Assembly: GCF_040054535.1 (NCBI RefSeq)
Contig: NC_090797.1
Location: 15,473,001-15,537,000, forward strand
From: Antennarius striatus
Taxonomy: Eukaryota > Chordata > Actinopteri > Lophiiformes > Antennariidae
Direction: 5' to 3'
DNA: 64,000 nt
In this document: piece by piece, positions 22,576 to 34,143 of the stretch
Layout of the letters: each line of letters opens with the position of its first letter
How positions within the stretch are numbered: the first letter of the stretch is position 1
The notes under the pieces: generated by a model
Seen by the model: the letters and a program-made list of their open reading frames with translations, nothing else
Told to the model about the DNA's origin: nothing
The model's database searches: none
Program-made: the position numbers and the translations under genes

Positions 22576-23500
22576 TGGAGGTAAAAAGAGTGTCAGATAG
22601 AGTGATGAGTCTGAAGCTAGAAATCAAAGGTGTGATGTTCAATGTTGTTGTGGGTATGCCCCACAGGTAGGATGTGAGTTGGAGGAGAACGAGAAATTGT
22701 AGTTGCACCGTGATGAAGTGATGCAAAGCATACCTAGAAGTGAGAGAGTTGTCATTAATGCAGACTTCAATGGACATTTTGTTGCAGGACACAGGTGATA
22801 AGGAGGTGATGGGCAGATTTGGTATCCAGGCGAGGAACGCAGAAGGACAGGTAGTAGTTGACTTTGCATAAAGGATGGAAACAGCTATAGTGAATACTTT
22901 CTTCCAGAAGATGCAGAAACATAAGGAGCCCTATAAGATTAAGATTAAACCCACTTTATTGTCCACACGTGGGGAAATGATCTTTACACTCTTCACACTT
23001 TCTTTGTATGTGGTTACGTGTTTTTGGTTAGTCATACACACATAGTATTTTGGACACAACACGGGCCTGTAGGCATGCAATTTGTAACGCATCACGCAGG
23101 AGGCAGTGGGGGGACACAGGGTGACGGGCCTTGCTCAGGGGCGCATCAGCAGTGGCTGGGAGATGAGCTGACACCTCCCACTGCTGGCTCACACTCCAAG
23201 GGGCGTCTTGGCATGAGTGGGAATCGATCCACTGATGGCCGGGCGATCTGTCTTCAAGGCATCTGCTCTACCGCTGAGCCACTGCCACCCCTATAAGAGT
23301 GGAGGTAGGAGCACACAGGTAGACTACATCTTGTGTAGACGATGTAACCTGAAGGAGATCAGTGACTGAAAAGTAGTGGTAGGTGAGAGTGTAGCCAAAA
23401 AGCATAGGATGGTGGTGTGCAGGAGGACTCTGGTGGTGAGGAAGATGAAGAGGACAAAGACAGAGCAGAAGACGAAATGGTGGAAGCTGAAAACCTGCAC
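22576..23500 (+). mobile_element. RTE-type LINE endonuclease fragment, split by a SINE
   Basis: Plus-strand traces EVKRVSDRVMSLKLEIKGVM, EVMGRFGIQARNAEGQVVVD and, beyond the SINE, TQVDYILC, VVVGESVAKKHRMVVCRRTL. This is the middle and end of the endonuclease domain. Several stops and frame changes. A 350-bp SINE divides it at 22939-23288. Confidence 0.7.
22939..23288 (-). mobile_element. tRNA-derived SINE with 10-bp target duplication
   Basis: The minus-strand 5' end has a tRNA-like head with box A-like TGGCTCAGCGG and box B-like GGATCGATTCC. The target duplication CCCTATAAGA occurs at 22929-22938 and 23289-23298. Insertion interrupts an RTE reading frame whose two sides line up. Confidence 0.75.
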
Positions 23501-23504
23501 ATTG

Positions 23505-23715
23505 AGTCAGGCACATTCAGCTGGAAGAGCTTGTCATGGAGCAGAGCTGGGACGATTGTATTGAAAGCAGAGCTGAAGTCCACAAACAGAATCCTGGCGT
23601 AGGATGCTGGGGAGTCCGGGTGCTGGAGGACAAAGTGTAGCGCCATGTTTACAGCATCATCTACAGATCTGTTGGCCCTGTAGGCGAACTGCAGAGGGTT
23701 GGCAACATTCCATCC
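23505..23715 (-). mobile_element. jockey-like LINE RT fragment
   Basis: The minus-strand translation contains FAYRANRSVDDAVNM and LFVDFSSAFNTIVP, that is RT motif A with a conserved F-X-D. Only about 70 codons remain. Related to the LINE upstream of mkrn1 units A and B. Confidence 0.6.
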
Positions 23716-24697
23716 CTAAGGCAACAAAGTGTATTGACAGCTCAGAGGTTGATCCCATTATTATTGACATGATAAATAAAAGTAAAACATGAAAGTCAAT
23801 GTTGAGTTCTTAATTTTTTTCCCCGATTTCATGTTTCTAACTAATACAAACGTTTCTGTGAACCACAGAACTGAAACATTTGTTTTTCTCCGGTGTTTTG
23901 GCGCCACCTGCTGGTTGGGTCCACATCAACCTAAAGGATTTGAACGTTCCTTTATTTCTGCTTTAATTGTGTTTTTATGTGTATGAGTCTTGGTTATTGT
24001 TCGTCTGTCATCCTAAAACCTCCTGGAGAAAATGTTTCTAACTACTTACTATGTTTACTTGCAGGTTTGAGACCTTTTAAAGGAATCACGTTAAAGTTGG
24101 TTGACATTAAAAGTAGTTCTACAGAATGTCATGAAGCTCAGCGCCGTGACGCTGGGGGCGATCTGGAGGAACAACTAAAGGAGTATGATGCTACTCTGAC
24201 AACACAAACGCACACATGCGAGGAAATGAGTTAGTTTGTTCAATATGGATGAATTGTCAAATGTTGTTTTATTCAATAAAAGATCGTTTTGTATACCCAT
24301 CATGTGTAGCTTCAAGTCGGGTCTAAGGCAGAGATCCAGCAGTCCGTGTACACGTTTTATCTCTTCTTAGGATTGATGACAACTTTCTTAAAAGACTCGA
24401 AAATATCCTCACCTCCATCCTTTAGTCGTCTTTTGACAAAATCCTTCAAAGAGTCAAATGACAACTTTGTTCATGGAACTAAATAACAGAAACTAACGAC
24501 TTCCACACATTGCAGGAACGTAAAAAGCTAAGGCTAATAACGAGTATTTGTTGACTCCCGCTTGTTGTCCCCCCCAGGAAAACGTCCAACTAGGAACACA
24601 TCTAAGCTTTTCTTTCCACTCTAGCTGTTTGTCTGGATTCAAATTCTACTTTTTAATATTAATAGAAATTGAGAAATGTACTTCCATTTTTTTACAT
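23716..24697. other. Unassigned, no supported gene
   Basis: Two short overlapping open frames (23789-24234, plus) have no recognisable domain and no good splice or promoter context. I see no element boundary. Confidence 0.4.
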
Positions 24698-24818
24698 TTC
24701 ACCAGGAACTGAAAAAAAATAGGGGACTATAACTGGAATGAAATCAGGGCGGCAGGACATAGGTCCACATTGGTTTAGGAACCGGAGGAGGATCGGTTCA
24801 GGACCAGCGTGTGTGGAG
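24698..24818. repeat. 120-bp direct repeat, copy 1
   Basis: Nearly identical to 25583-25703 (begins CACCAGGRACTGAAAAAAAA). The two copies bracket a SINE and a LINE 3' end. Confidence 0.75.
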
Positions 24819-24934
24819 TAAATAGGTTTACTTGTTTCTTCAACCGCAGTTGGGTTCTCTGGTTTGTGATGCAACTCAAAAGTGTGCAAAACTCAAGTCG
24901 AGACGCGTTGGACCTCAAGTTCTTTTCATTCTGA

Positions 24935-25110
24935 GGTGGCAGTCGCTTAGTCCACACTCGACTTGGTAACCGAAAAGTGGCCAGTTCAAGTCCAGCGTGG
25001 TCCAATCACTAAAGCAAGATGAACTGGTAGCTGGAGAAGTATCGTCTCCTGAGAGGTGCGGGAGTGATCTTGAGCAAGGCACTAAACCCCACAAGCTGTT
25101 TCTAGGGCAC
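24935..25110 (+). mobile_element. tRNA-derived SINE fragment
   Basis: A box B-like CAGTTCAAGTCC is followed by a core containing TTGAGCAAGGCACTAAACCC, typical of fish SINEs. The 3' end is lost in sequence adjoining the TC microsatellite. Confidence 0.5.
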
Positions 25111-25209
25111 GGATAGAACGCGAGGGAACGCGGATGGAAGACAGGATATCAAAAGGCCTGGATATCCCGCCCACAATTCAGCGATAGCGCACTATGGACA
25201 TTCTCTCTT

Positions 25210-25234
25210 GCTCTCTCTCTCTCTCTCTCTTTCT

Positions 25235-25287
<53 letters not shown>
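25210..25287. repeat. (TC)n microsatellite
   Basis: About 78 bp of CT/TC with a few interruptions. Confidence 0.95.
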
Positions 25288-25290
<3 letters not shown>

Positions 25291-25329
25291 CCTTGACCTA
25301 TCTCTATCCTCAGTGTATTTCTCTTTCCC

Positions 25330-25513
25330 AACCAACAGGTCAAGGCAGATGACCCCCCTCCAGAGTCTGGGTCCTGCCCGGAGTTTCTTCCTCAATGAGG
25401 GAGTTTTTCCCTGCCACCGTCGTTTATGCTGCTCTGGAGGACATTGTTGACTTTCTATCTGTTAAGCGTTTTGAAATGTCTTCAGATGTGATTAGACGCT
25501 ATATAAATAAAAG

Positions 25514-25582
<69 letters not shown>
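25330..25582 (+). mobile_element. L2/CR1-like LINE 3' UTR with (TTGA)n tail
   Basis: The 3' end carries the AGGTCAAGGCAGATGACC, GAGGGAGTTTTTCCCTGCC and CTATATAAATAAAAG signature, ending in about 17 GATT repeats (25515-25582). A 5'-truncated insertion. Confidence 0.7.
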
Positions 25583-25583
<1 letters not shown>

Positions 25584-25703
25584 TCACCAGGGACTGAAAA
25601 AAAATAGGGGACTATAACTGGAATGAAATGGGGGCGGCAGGACATCGGTCCACATTGGTTTAGGAACCGGAGGAGGATTAGTTCAGGACCAGCGTGTGTG
25701 GAG
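25583..25703. repeat. 120-bp direct repeat, copy 2
   Basis: Partner of 24698-24818. It starts exactly where the LINE tail ends. Confidence 0.75.
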
Positions 25704-26194
25704 TCTGAACCGGTAGCTGGAGAGATCACGTGAACATACACACCCCTGTGTTTATTTGATGTTTGTTTACAGAGCCATATTTACTGCTGCTGACGTCACT
25801 GGTGCTGACCTGACCCCATCGTGTCTCCGCTCAGGTCACGTGCTGTAACATAATTTGACCAGTAGGGGGAGCTCTACACCTGCATTGGGACACAGCAGAA
25901 CAAGAGGTTATTCTAACCTCTGACTGTAGAAACTTCATTATTCCACTACATCCACAAAAACAGAAAACATTGTGAGAGTAATATTGTGAGAGTAAAGCAT
26001 TTCCATGCTAAAAAACAAGGATAGCAAAGTGAATTTACAGCTGATTATTCAGAAGAAAAACACTCATGAAGGAGGCTGAACTAAAAAGGGGGGTCTTCAG
26101 TTTGTTCTGGAACGTGTAGACTGGACTCTGGAGCAGTGGTCATGTGGTCTGATGGGTCCAGATCCACGTGGGTTTCTATCTTCTTTATTCGTCA

Positions 26195-26242
26195 GCCGTG
26201 GTTGTATAGTGGTTAGTACTCTGTGTTGTGGCTGCAGAAACC
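26195..26242 (+). pseudogene. 5' half of tRNA-His
   Basis: Same half-tRNA structure as 5551 and 55928: acceptor 5' strand, D arm and anticodon arm with GTG, then a switch to AAACCACAACAAAG. It lies 141 bp before a full tRNA-His. Confidence 0.65.
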
Positions 26243-26335
26243 ACAACAAAGTGGTTGCTGCGGTGTTACTTGGTGGTGTGTATTTTTCTCACTCCTTGAT
26301 TTTTTAACTGTTTTCCAGTTTTTGTTTTTTCATCG

Positions 26336-26407
26336 GCCGTGATCGTATAGAGGTTAGTACTCTGCGTTGTGGCCGCAGCAACCCCGGTTCGAATCCGGGT
26401 CACGGCA
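26336..26407 (+). tRNA. trnH: tRNA-His (GTG)
   Basis: 72 nt with a perfect acceptor stem, anticodon GTG, perfect T stem and box B GGTTCGAATCC, discriminator A, and a TTTT terminator 3 nt downstream. The D loop has TAGAGG, as in the 5692 copy. The flanks match the other tRNA-His units from about 26010 to 26590, after which a CA microsatellite cuts the unit. Confidence 0.8.
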
Positions 26408-26599
26408 GCTTTTAATGTAAATTGACTAAAAAAGTCCCCGCACTGAGGGACGGTGTTATGATAGGTTCAACTCGAGGTGCAGCGACGTCATGTACCCATC
26501 AAATGACGTCATCTGCAGACCCACTGAATGACCACATCTGTCCATCTATGGATTTTTCTTCCCTGAAGACTCGCTCATATTCCAAGGCGGTGCCATGTT

Positions 26600-26673
<74 letters not shown>
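26600..26673. repeat. (TA)n(CA)n microsatellite
   Basis: A short TA run followed by about 30 CA units, at the junction of the tRNA-His unit and a pogo/Tigger-like element. Confidence 0.95.
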
Positions 26674-26677
<4 letters not shown>

Positions 26678-27210
26678 GGAACCCAATATTTACAATCTGC
26701 AGAATAAATTAAATAAACTACTAAAGTGCACTTGACATTTTTGATGCATCATAACATTCAAATTCGTACTTTTCTGTTATCTCTTGCTTTGTTTTTACGG
26801 ACAAAAAAACTCTCTTCTTCGTCTTTTCTTTTCCTCTTTTCTCCGCCACTTTTTTGGGGTCCATAGTGAATACTCAAAAAGATAATATATTTGAGCAAAA
26901 CTATCAGAACACCTCACGGGTCGAGAGCCGAATGACGAGGACCCTGCATAAACACCGATCTAGCTCCACACAGAGGTCTCTCTTAGCCAATGGGATGCCA
27001 GGAAGATACTAGGTAATAGCCAATGGCAGAGCAGCTATGAGAATGTTGCTTTCAGGAACCTGTGGGAGCTGGGAGTATCAGCCCATACTGTATTTTTACC
27101 TTATGTAAGTCGAAATTTCTTTCGTAATTAGAGGCAATATTTTCCTACTGAGAAATTTCGTAAGTAGAAAATTTCGTAAGTAGAGACATTCGTAAGTAGA
27201 GGTACCACTG
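26674..27210. mobile_element. Tigger/pogo-like MITE (tentative)
   Basis: Bounded by CAGTGG and CCACTG, with the right end carrying the TTCGTAAGTAGAGGTACCACTG type of terminus known from Tigger-like elements. No transposase. Its first 85 bp also occur alone at 34059-34143. Confidence 0.45.
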
Positions 27211-27984
27211 TATGTAGAAGGCCAACACAGTCATGTTACCACATATACATAATGTAATATACAGAGGATTGAACAAGAAGATGTTCAAGAAGTTCAAAAA
27301 TATCAATGAAAAAGAGCAGAGGTCTTTTACAAGCAAAATTAGAATTTGTTGTCTTGTTCAGGGTTTGCTTTGCTATTTTTCTTCACCTCTCAAATGACAT
27401 CTGTTTTTATTAACTTTGAGTAATAAATACAGAACAATAAAAAAAACACTTGGAACAGATTTCAAATGTCCCACACAGTGGTTGTATGTGGAATCCTCAT
27501 CATTCTACATCTGATTAGTGGATGACCAGTAAAACCCACAGACTAAAGCCCTCAGAGGAGTTCTTACATTAAAACATTACCTAAGGTGTCAAACTGTGTC
27601 CTTCTAACACAATTATAAATTAATGGTGACACCATGAGAGCGTCGCAGGGCTAACACATTTCTGTCAGCGGTAGGCTGTATTTCAGTGGAGGAATCCACT
27701 ATTGGTAGTGAGGTGGTGGAAAACATGGGATTACTGGAGCGTTATTGAAATTAAATTAATCAGGCCGTCTATGTTAGACCTCCAGACAGACAGTTATCAT
27801 CTGTGCCTCCTCAGAGGTGTTTCCCTCCTTGATCAAAGAGTCCAACTCCGAATCTCAGTTGTTCTGTATGTTTATGCCATTTACACCATCACTGCTTATT
27901 GAGAAACTGAGAAATACCGGCTTCGGAAACCAGAAGCAGGATCTTGTCCAAGACCAGATAACAAGCAGAGATTACTCCAGCCTG
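27211..27984. other. Unassigned AT-rich sequence
   Basis: No gene or element is recognised. Confidence 0.4.
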
Positions 27985-28075
27985 GGAGTCTCTGCACTGC
28001 ACTGCTTCACAATCAATTTTAAGATCCTTTTATTAGTTTATAAAGTACTCAGTGGCCTCAGGCCTTCAGGTTAAT
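27985..28075 (+). mobile_element. L2/CR1-like RT C-terminal fragment
   Basis: The translation INFKILLLVYKVLSGLRP is the conserved thumb-end motif of L2/CR1 LINEs. Only about 30 codons remain. Confidence 0.55.
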
Positions 28076-28264
28076 CAGATTTATATTCATCCCATGACTG
28101 TTCCAGAACCCAAAGAAAAAAGCAAAAACCTTATTTTAATCAGGTTCATATATCTATCAATCTATGTATTATATTTTTATTCAATATATTTATCATAATT
28201 CAATATTCTATATCTCTATATCAAAGGCAGTTTTTATTTTCATATTTCTGTTTTTCAAGCTCGT

Positions 28265-28735
28265 GCTTCATCTCTTCTTCTTTTCCCCTCAGGGGTCACC
28301 ACAGCAAATCAGTTGCCTCCATCTAACCCTGTCTTCTGCATCCTCTTCTCTCACACCAACTACCTTCATGTCCATTTTCACTACATGCATAAACCTCCTC
28401 TTTGGTCTCCCTCTAGGCCTCCTGACTGGCAGTTCAAAACTCAGCATCCTTCTACCAATATATTCACTATCTCTCCTCTGGACATGTCCAAACCATCTCA
28501 GTCTGGCCTCTCTGACTTTATCTCCAAAACCTCTAACATGTGCTGTCCCTCTGATGTACTCATTCCTGATCCTATCCTTCCTGGTCACTCCCAGAGAGAA
28601 CCTCATTATCTTCATCTCTGCTACCTCCAGCTCTGTCTCCTGTCTTTTCTTCAGTGACACTGTCTCTAGACCAAACAACATCGCTGGTCTCACCAGTTTC
28701 CTGCTACCTTTGTGCTTCACCTAATGTGCAATAAT
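28265..28735 (-). mobile_element. RTE-type LINE 3' coding end
   Basis: A minus-strand frame of about 140 codons: VRPAMLFGLETVSLKKRQ, RLRWFGHVQRRD, RPRGRPKRRFMHVVKMDM, DRVRWRQLICCGDP and stop. This is the RT C-terminus and natural end of the ORF. It lies in the intron just before the cnga2-like exon. Confidence 0.75.
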
Positions 28736-28783
28736 GCTGTTTAAAAGTATGGATCAATTTTCTCTGTTTTATTTTTCCCCAAG

Positions 28784-29419
28784 GGAGATGTGGGTAAGGA
28801 GATGTACATAATAAAAGATGGCCAGCTGGCAGTGGTGGGGGACGATGGGGTCACCCAGTTCGCGGTCCTCACCTCAGGAAGCTGCTTTGGAGAAATCAGC
28901 ATCCTGAACATCAGCGGCAGTAAGATGGGGAATAGACGTACTGTGAACATCCGGAGTCTGGGATACTCGGACCTGTTCTGCCTTTCGAAACAAGACCTCA
29001 TGGAAGCGCTTCAGGAGTTCCCCCATGCCAGGGCACAGCTTGAGCAGAGGGGGCGGGACATTCTGCGGAAAGAGGGGCTTCTGGAGGAAGTAAACGTGTC
29101 TGCAGGAGAGGACCTGGAGGAGAAGGTTGAGAGGCTGGAAACCAGTCTGGACCGGCTCCAGGTCAGTACTGGTACCGCCACCGCTGCTTGCTTCCGTCAT
29201 TACACAGACAACCAATGAGCACCTTCCTTTCAGACATGTTTGGCCCGACTGCAGAGTGAGTTCAGTGCTTCCCAACTTCGACTGAAGCAGCGAATCACAA
29301 CACTGGAACACAACGTCACCACAGCTGCCCCAGGAAGTGGCTTCCTGTCTGATGCTGATGGTAACAACAGTGTTTCTGGTGGTGATGGTGTGCGCAGTGA
29401 GATCAACATCCGGCTCTGA
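28784..29419 (+). CDS. cnga2: Cyclic-nucleotide-gated channel alpha (CNGA2-like), last two exons
   Basis: Exon 28784-29161 follows an AG acceptor at 28782-28783 and ends at GT 29162. Exon 29234-29419 follows CAG and ends in TGA. The first encodes the second half of the cyclic-nucleotide-binding domain, from [11 protein letters not shown] through the phosphate-binding cassette ([20 protein letters not shown]), where the family usually has RRTAN. It then enters the leucine-zipper assembly helix ([16 protein letters not shown]), continued in the last exon (LKQRITTLE). CNGA subunits form cGMP/cAMP-gated cation channels in sensory neurons; [16 protein letters not shown] and the KQRIT-LE helix favour CNGA2 (olfactory) over CNGA1 or CNGA3. 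No transmembrane or pore exons were found upstream in the window, which is filled with mobile elements, so this is either the end of a gene with a very long intron or an orphan fragment. Confidence 0.8.
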
Positions 29420-30489
29420 AGTGCATCCCTCATCAGAGAAACAGATGTGAATAACAAACAGTCAGCATCTGTCAATGTCACATGTTAGCAAAGATGCTAC
29501 AATTGAACATCAGAAACCTTTTATTTTGTTTGGTATTCAGTCAAGACTGGTATTATTAACTTTACTTTCAATGTCCTGGTGCACACTTTTTCTTAATATA
29601 TTACATTATTTTGTCCTGTGAATTTTTGCATGGATTTGAATGACTTTATGTGTGAGTAAGTTGGGAAAAAAACAACTATTGTTTCAATTGGCTCTAAAGT
29701 TTTAAATGGTCCTTTCCTGGTCCAATCACTGCCTGTACTGTCTTGTAGATATTATATAATCTGCGGGAATATCTTCAGGCATATGATCTATGAGCACTAT
29801 TGATTACCTGCCTGTTCTCCAAACTGAAAGTTTAAATGGACAACACATGTCCATCATGTTGTTCTTTTTATGTTGGGAGTATCTCATGCTATCCACACAG
29901 CCTGTCGTACAAATACACTAATTATTTATCTTAGCATAGCAGGTTTAAAGCCACACTGAATTGTCACTCCTGCTAAGTCCAGAAGACCTGTTTTACCTTG
30001 TGAACTACACATATCTGTGACTGGAGATAACACCACAGTTGAAAGTTCTATGTTAATGAAACACTATCATATTTTATGATGAGAATGTGCTCTGGTTTTG
30101 TCCTGATATCCTCCGGCTGTTTTAAAATCTGTGAGTGGCAGGGCTTCCTGATGGTTATAGATATGCAGCATTACCTTGAGACATGAGCCGTGGCGCTGTC
30201 CATATTTTTGTTGGACAGACAGTATGAGCAAAATCCAAGATTCGGGTCATGCTTCGGGGCACCGCCATAATTTGGCGGAAGGATACAACATCAAGTGAGA
30301 TCAGATCTTGTTCTTGTTTGTGGAGTAAAGACGTAACTCGTGTGTGCTCGTGACTCTTGTGTTTGTACATATAAATGTATATACTTTAATGATCCCTGTA
30401 GGGAAATTGTTGGTACACTCTAGCATAGTTAGTAATAACTATGTTAGAGTATGTATATACGCACGTGATATATACATACGTGCATATAT
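29420..30489 (+). other. Probable cnga2-like 3' UTR and unassigned sequence
   Basis: Follows the channel stop codon and has no recognisable repeat for about 700 bp, which fits a 3' UTR. I found no clear AATAAA close by, so the end is undefined. Confidence 0.35.
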
Positions 30490-30720
30490 ATCCAAGCAGT
30501 TGGATAGTACAGTGGTTAAGTCAACTGAATGCAGGAGGTTGTGGGTTCGAATCCCGTTCGGGACAAACACTATCCAGTCAGCTTACACAAATGCAGGAGG
30601 GCGTGGTCTGGAATGCAGGAGGGCGTGGTTTCGAACTCCAGACATGGCGGACACTATCCAGTGAGGGTCCTTAGGCAAGACCCTTAATGCTATACCAGCC
30701 TACCTCAATCATGAGTGAAC
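30490..30720 (+). mobile_element. tRNA-derived SINE-like sequence
   Basis: A box B-like GGGTTCGAATCCC at about 30542 is preceded by a box A-like AGTACAGTGGTTAAGTC. A nearby internal duplication contains GCAGGAGGGCGTGG twice, and the unit ends CTTAGGCAAGACCCTTAA. It leads straight into the R4-like LINE. Confidence 0.45.
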
Positions 30721-33700
30721 GCAATAAAGACAGAGTCATACCGGCTCGGACGTCACCCAGGTCAACAAGGTCCATGTCAGTTGCTAGGGAACCAGGGCAA
30801 TCTGATGAGAAATAGATTACTGGAACAAGACACACATGGACAAGGGCGGAGAATACGGAGTTGTTGGAATGCTACTACACGAGTAATCCCAGGGAGAGGG
30901 GATATATGGGGCGGATGTGGGACCAATGGATGCTTCGAAACCCACAATCAAGGCTAACAAAGAAACAGCTGTTAGCCCAGTGTTCCAACATCCGTAACCA
31001 AAACTGCTGTCACAACTAGAGATCGATGAAATACTACAACAATGCTACGGCAAGGGTGTGCCAGGACGCTGGGTCAGCGGGGGGATATCACCCCCCCCCA
31101 CAATCCGAGATTGGGTACCAAGCCCCAAGAGACACACAGCCTCAATACAAGAGCTGCTGACCTGAGAAGGAAGATCGTGACCCAAATGGAAACGTGGAGC
31201 CTCCGACAAATACTGAAGCTAAGTTGTCAAGTACCTTCAGAAGATCTGCTAGAAGATGTGAATGCTGCAACAAGAACCATCCCCACAGGGAACATAACTG
31301 AGACCAACAAGCTGATCCACAGTACAGCAACAGTAATTCTTGAGATGCTGGGATATAAGATCAACATAGGGCATAACAAACAATACCTTCCATGGAAGAG
31401 ATGGTTAGAGGCCAAGATAAATGCGACACGGAGAGAAGTCAGCCAACTAGCCGAGCTACAGAAGGGGAACATGGTGAATAAAGGGGTACCCAGGAAATAC
31501 AGCAAGCTCTCCATACCTGAAGCACTCGGAACTGCCAAACAGAGACTAATGGCTCTGGCTACCCGACTGAAGAGATACACCAAGGAGATTGAGGGCAGGA
31601 GAATAAACAAGACCTTCTCCACTCAACCAGAAAAGATGTACTCTCAGTGGCAGGGAAATAGCATCCGGCCAGACCCACCAAGAGTTGAGGTGGAGAAATA
31701 CTAGAAGGGCATATGGGAAAGAGAAGCATCACACAACACCGATGCCTAGTGGCTAGTGGACCTGAGGACTGACCACAGCTGCCTCCCAGAACAAGAATCA
31801 GTAACCATCTCAATGGCAGACGTCCAAGAAAGAGTGTCAAAGATGAAGAGTTGGTCAGCACCGGGCCCGGATATGATCCGTACATACTGGCTAAAGAAGC
31901 TGACAGCACTCCATGAGCGTCTAGCAGCACAGATGAACCAGCTGCTAAGGGATGGGACGCACCCAGAATGGCTGACTGAAGGCAGGACAGTCCTGATCAT
32001 GAAAGACCCACAGAAGGAATCTACCCCATCCAACTACCGGCCAATAACCTGTCTCAGTACAACATGGGAGGTCCTGTCAGGCATCATGGCAGCTAAGATG
32101 AGTAGGCACATGGATCAATATATGAGTGGGGCACAGAAAGGAGTTGGTAATAACACCAGGGGAGCCAAGCACCAGCTACTGGTGGACAGAGCAGTACACA
32201 GAGACTGTAAGAATAGGCAGACCAACTTGTGCACCGCCTGGATTGACTACCAGAAAGCCTACGACTCAATGCCACACACGTGGATACTGGAATGTCTGGA
32301 ACTGTATAAGATCAACAGGACACTAAGAGCCTTCATCAAGAACTCAATGGGGAAGTGGAAGACAACCCTGGAGACTAACTCCAAGCCGATTGCCCAAGTT
32401 AACATCAAGTGTGGCATATACCAAGGGGATGCACTATCACCACTGCTGTTCTGCATAGGCCTGAACCCCCTCAGTCGCATCATCACAAAGAGTGGCTACG
32501 GATACCAATTCCGAAGCGGGACAACAATCAGCCATCTCCTCTACATGGATGACATCAAGCTGTATGCCAGGAATGAGCGAGAAATTGACTCACTGATCCA
32601 CACCACCAGGATCTACAGCGACGACATAGGGATGTCATTCGGATTAGACAAATGTGGCCGGATGGTATCAAGAAGAGGCAAGATGATCAGAACTGAAGGG
32701 GTCAACCTACCAGGGGGCAGGATAGAAGACATCAAGGACAGCTACAAATACCTTGGAATCCCACAGGCTAATGGCAACCATGAGGAGGCCGCAAGGAAGT
32801 CATCCACAGCCAAATACCTCCAGAGAGTAAGGCAAGTCCTGAGAAGTCAGCTGAATGGCAAGAACAAGGTCCGAGCCATCAACATGTATGCACTGCCGGT
32901 CATCAGATACCCCGCTGGGATCATAAGCTGGCCAAAGGAGGAGATAGAAGCCACAGATATCAAGACTAGAGAGCTCCTCACCATGCATGGAGGGTTTCAC
33001 CCCAAGTCCAGCATCCTGAGGCTGTACACTAAGCGGAAAGAGGGAGGCCGAGGACTAGTGAGCATCAGGGCCACTGTCCAGGATGAGACATCAAAAATCT
33101 AAGAGTACATCAGGAAGATGGCCCCAACAGATGAACTGCTCAGTGAATGCCTTAGACAGCAGAAACCTGAGGAGGAGGAGGAGGAGGAGGAGGAGACAAC
33201 ATGGAGGGACAAGCCCCTACACGGCATGTACCACCGTCAGATAGAGGAAGTGGCTGATATCAAGAAGACCTACCAATGGCTGAATAAAGCTGGACTGACA
33301 GACAGCACAGAGGCACTGATCATGGCAGCACAAGAACAGGCCCTAAGTACAAGGGCAATAGAGGCCAATATCTACCACAGTAGATCTGACCCAAGGTGCA
33401 GGCTATGTAAAGAAGCCCCAGAGTCAGTCCAGCATGTGGTAGCAGGGTGTAAGATGCTCGCCAGCTCAGCATACATGGAAAGGCACAACCAAATAGCTGT
33501 GATAGTGTACAGGAACATCTGTACCCGGTATGGACTAGAAGTACCCAAATCCCAATGGGACATACCACCGAAGGTGGCTAAGATCCTGTGGGACTTCAGC
33601 TTCCAGACCGACAAACAGCTACTGGCTAACAAACCTGACATTGTGGTGATGGACAAAGAGCAGAAGAGAGCAGTGGTGATTGATGTGGCGATTCCAGCTG

Positions 33701-33960
33701 ATGCCAACATCAGGAAGAAGGAACACGAAAAGATTGAGAAATATCAAAGGTTTGAAAGAACAGCTGGAACAGATGTGGAAGGTTAAGGTTAATGTAGTCC
33801 CCGTGGTAGTAGGAGCACTTGGGGCAGTGACCCCCAAACTGGAAGAGTGGCTCCAGCAGATTCCTGGAACAACATCTGAAGCCTCAGTCCAGAAGAGCGC
33901 AGTCCTAGGAACAGCTAAGATACTGCGCAGAACCCTCAGACTCCCAGGCCTCTGGTAGAG
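30721..33960 (+). mobile_element. R4/Rex6-like LINE, nearly full coding length
   Basis: Open segments at 31042-31704, 31756-33102 and 33118-33786, plus the tail to 33957, form one protein-like order. The order is: N-terminal region; reverse transcriptase with NYRP (residues 93-96 of the second segment), DYQKAYDS (164-171), IYQGDALSP (221-229) and catalytic YMDD (263-266); then a CCHC zinc motif (C94, C97, H106, C111 of the third segment); then a restriction-like endonuclease with PD (173-174) and D189. The coding frame is broken by TAG at 31702, TAA near 33100 and a frame change near 33755; a (GAG)n run at 33173-33195 expands an acidic stretch. R4-clade LINEs use this endonuclease type. Not functional as it stands, but young-looking. 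Confidence 0.8.
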
Positions 33961-34014
33961 GACCCGAGCTTGAGGATGACACACAGATACCACCCCACAA
34001 GGGTGAGAGGGACA

Positions 34015-34016
34015 TT

Positions 34017-34060
<44 letters not shown>
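34015..34060. repeat. (TA)n(CA)n microsatellite
   Basis: Follows the R4-like LINE end and is the same TA-then-CA arrangement as 26600-26673. Confidence 0.9.
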
Positions 34061-34143
34061 GTGGAACCCAATATTTACAATCTGCAGAATAAATTAAATA
34101 AACTACTAAAGTGCACTTGACATTTTTGATGCATCATAACATT
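34059..34143. repeat. 85-bp repeat shared with 26674-26758
   Basis: Essentially identical to the left end of the Tigger-like element and preceded by the same TA/CA array. It breaks off at a jockey-like LINE. Confidence 0.75.

Noticed and set aside
23977-24234. Possible host exon
   Set aside because: No recognisable domain and no convincing acceptor/donor pair; coding status cannot be supported from sequence alone.
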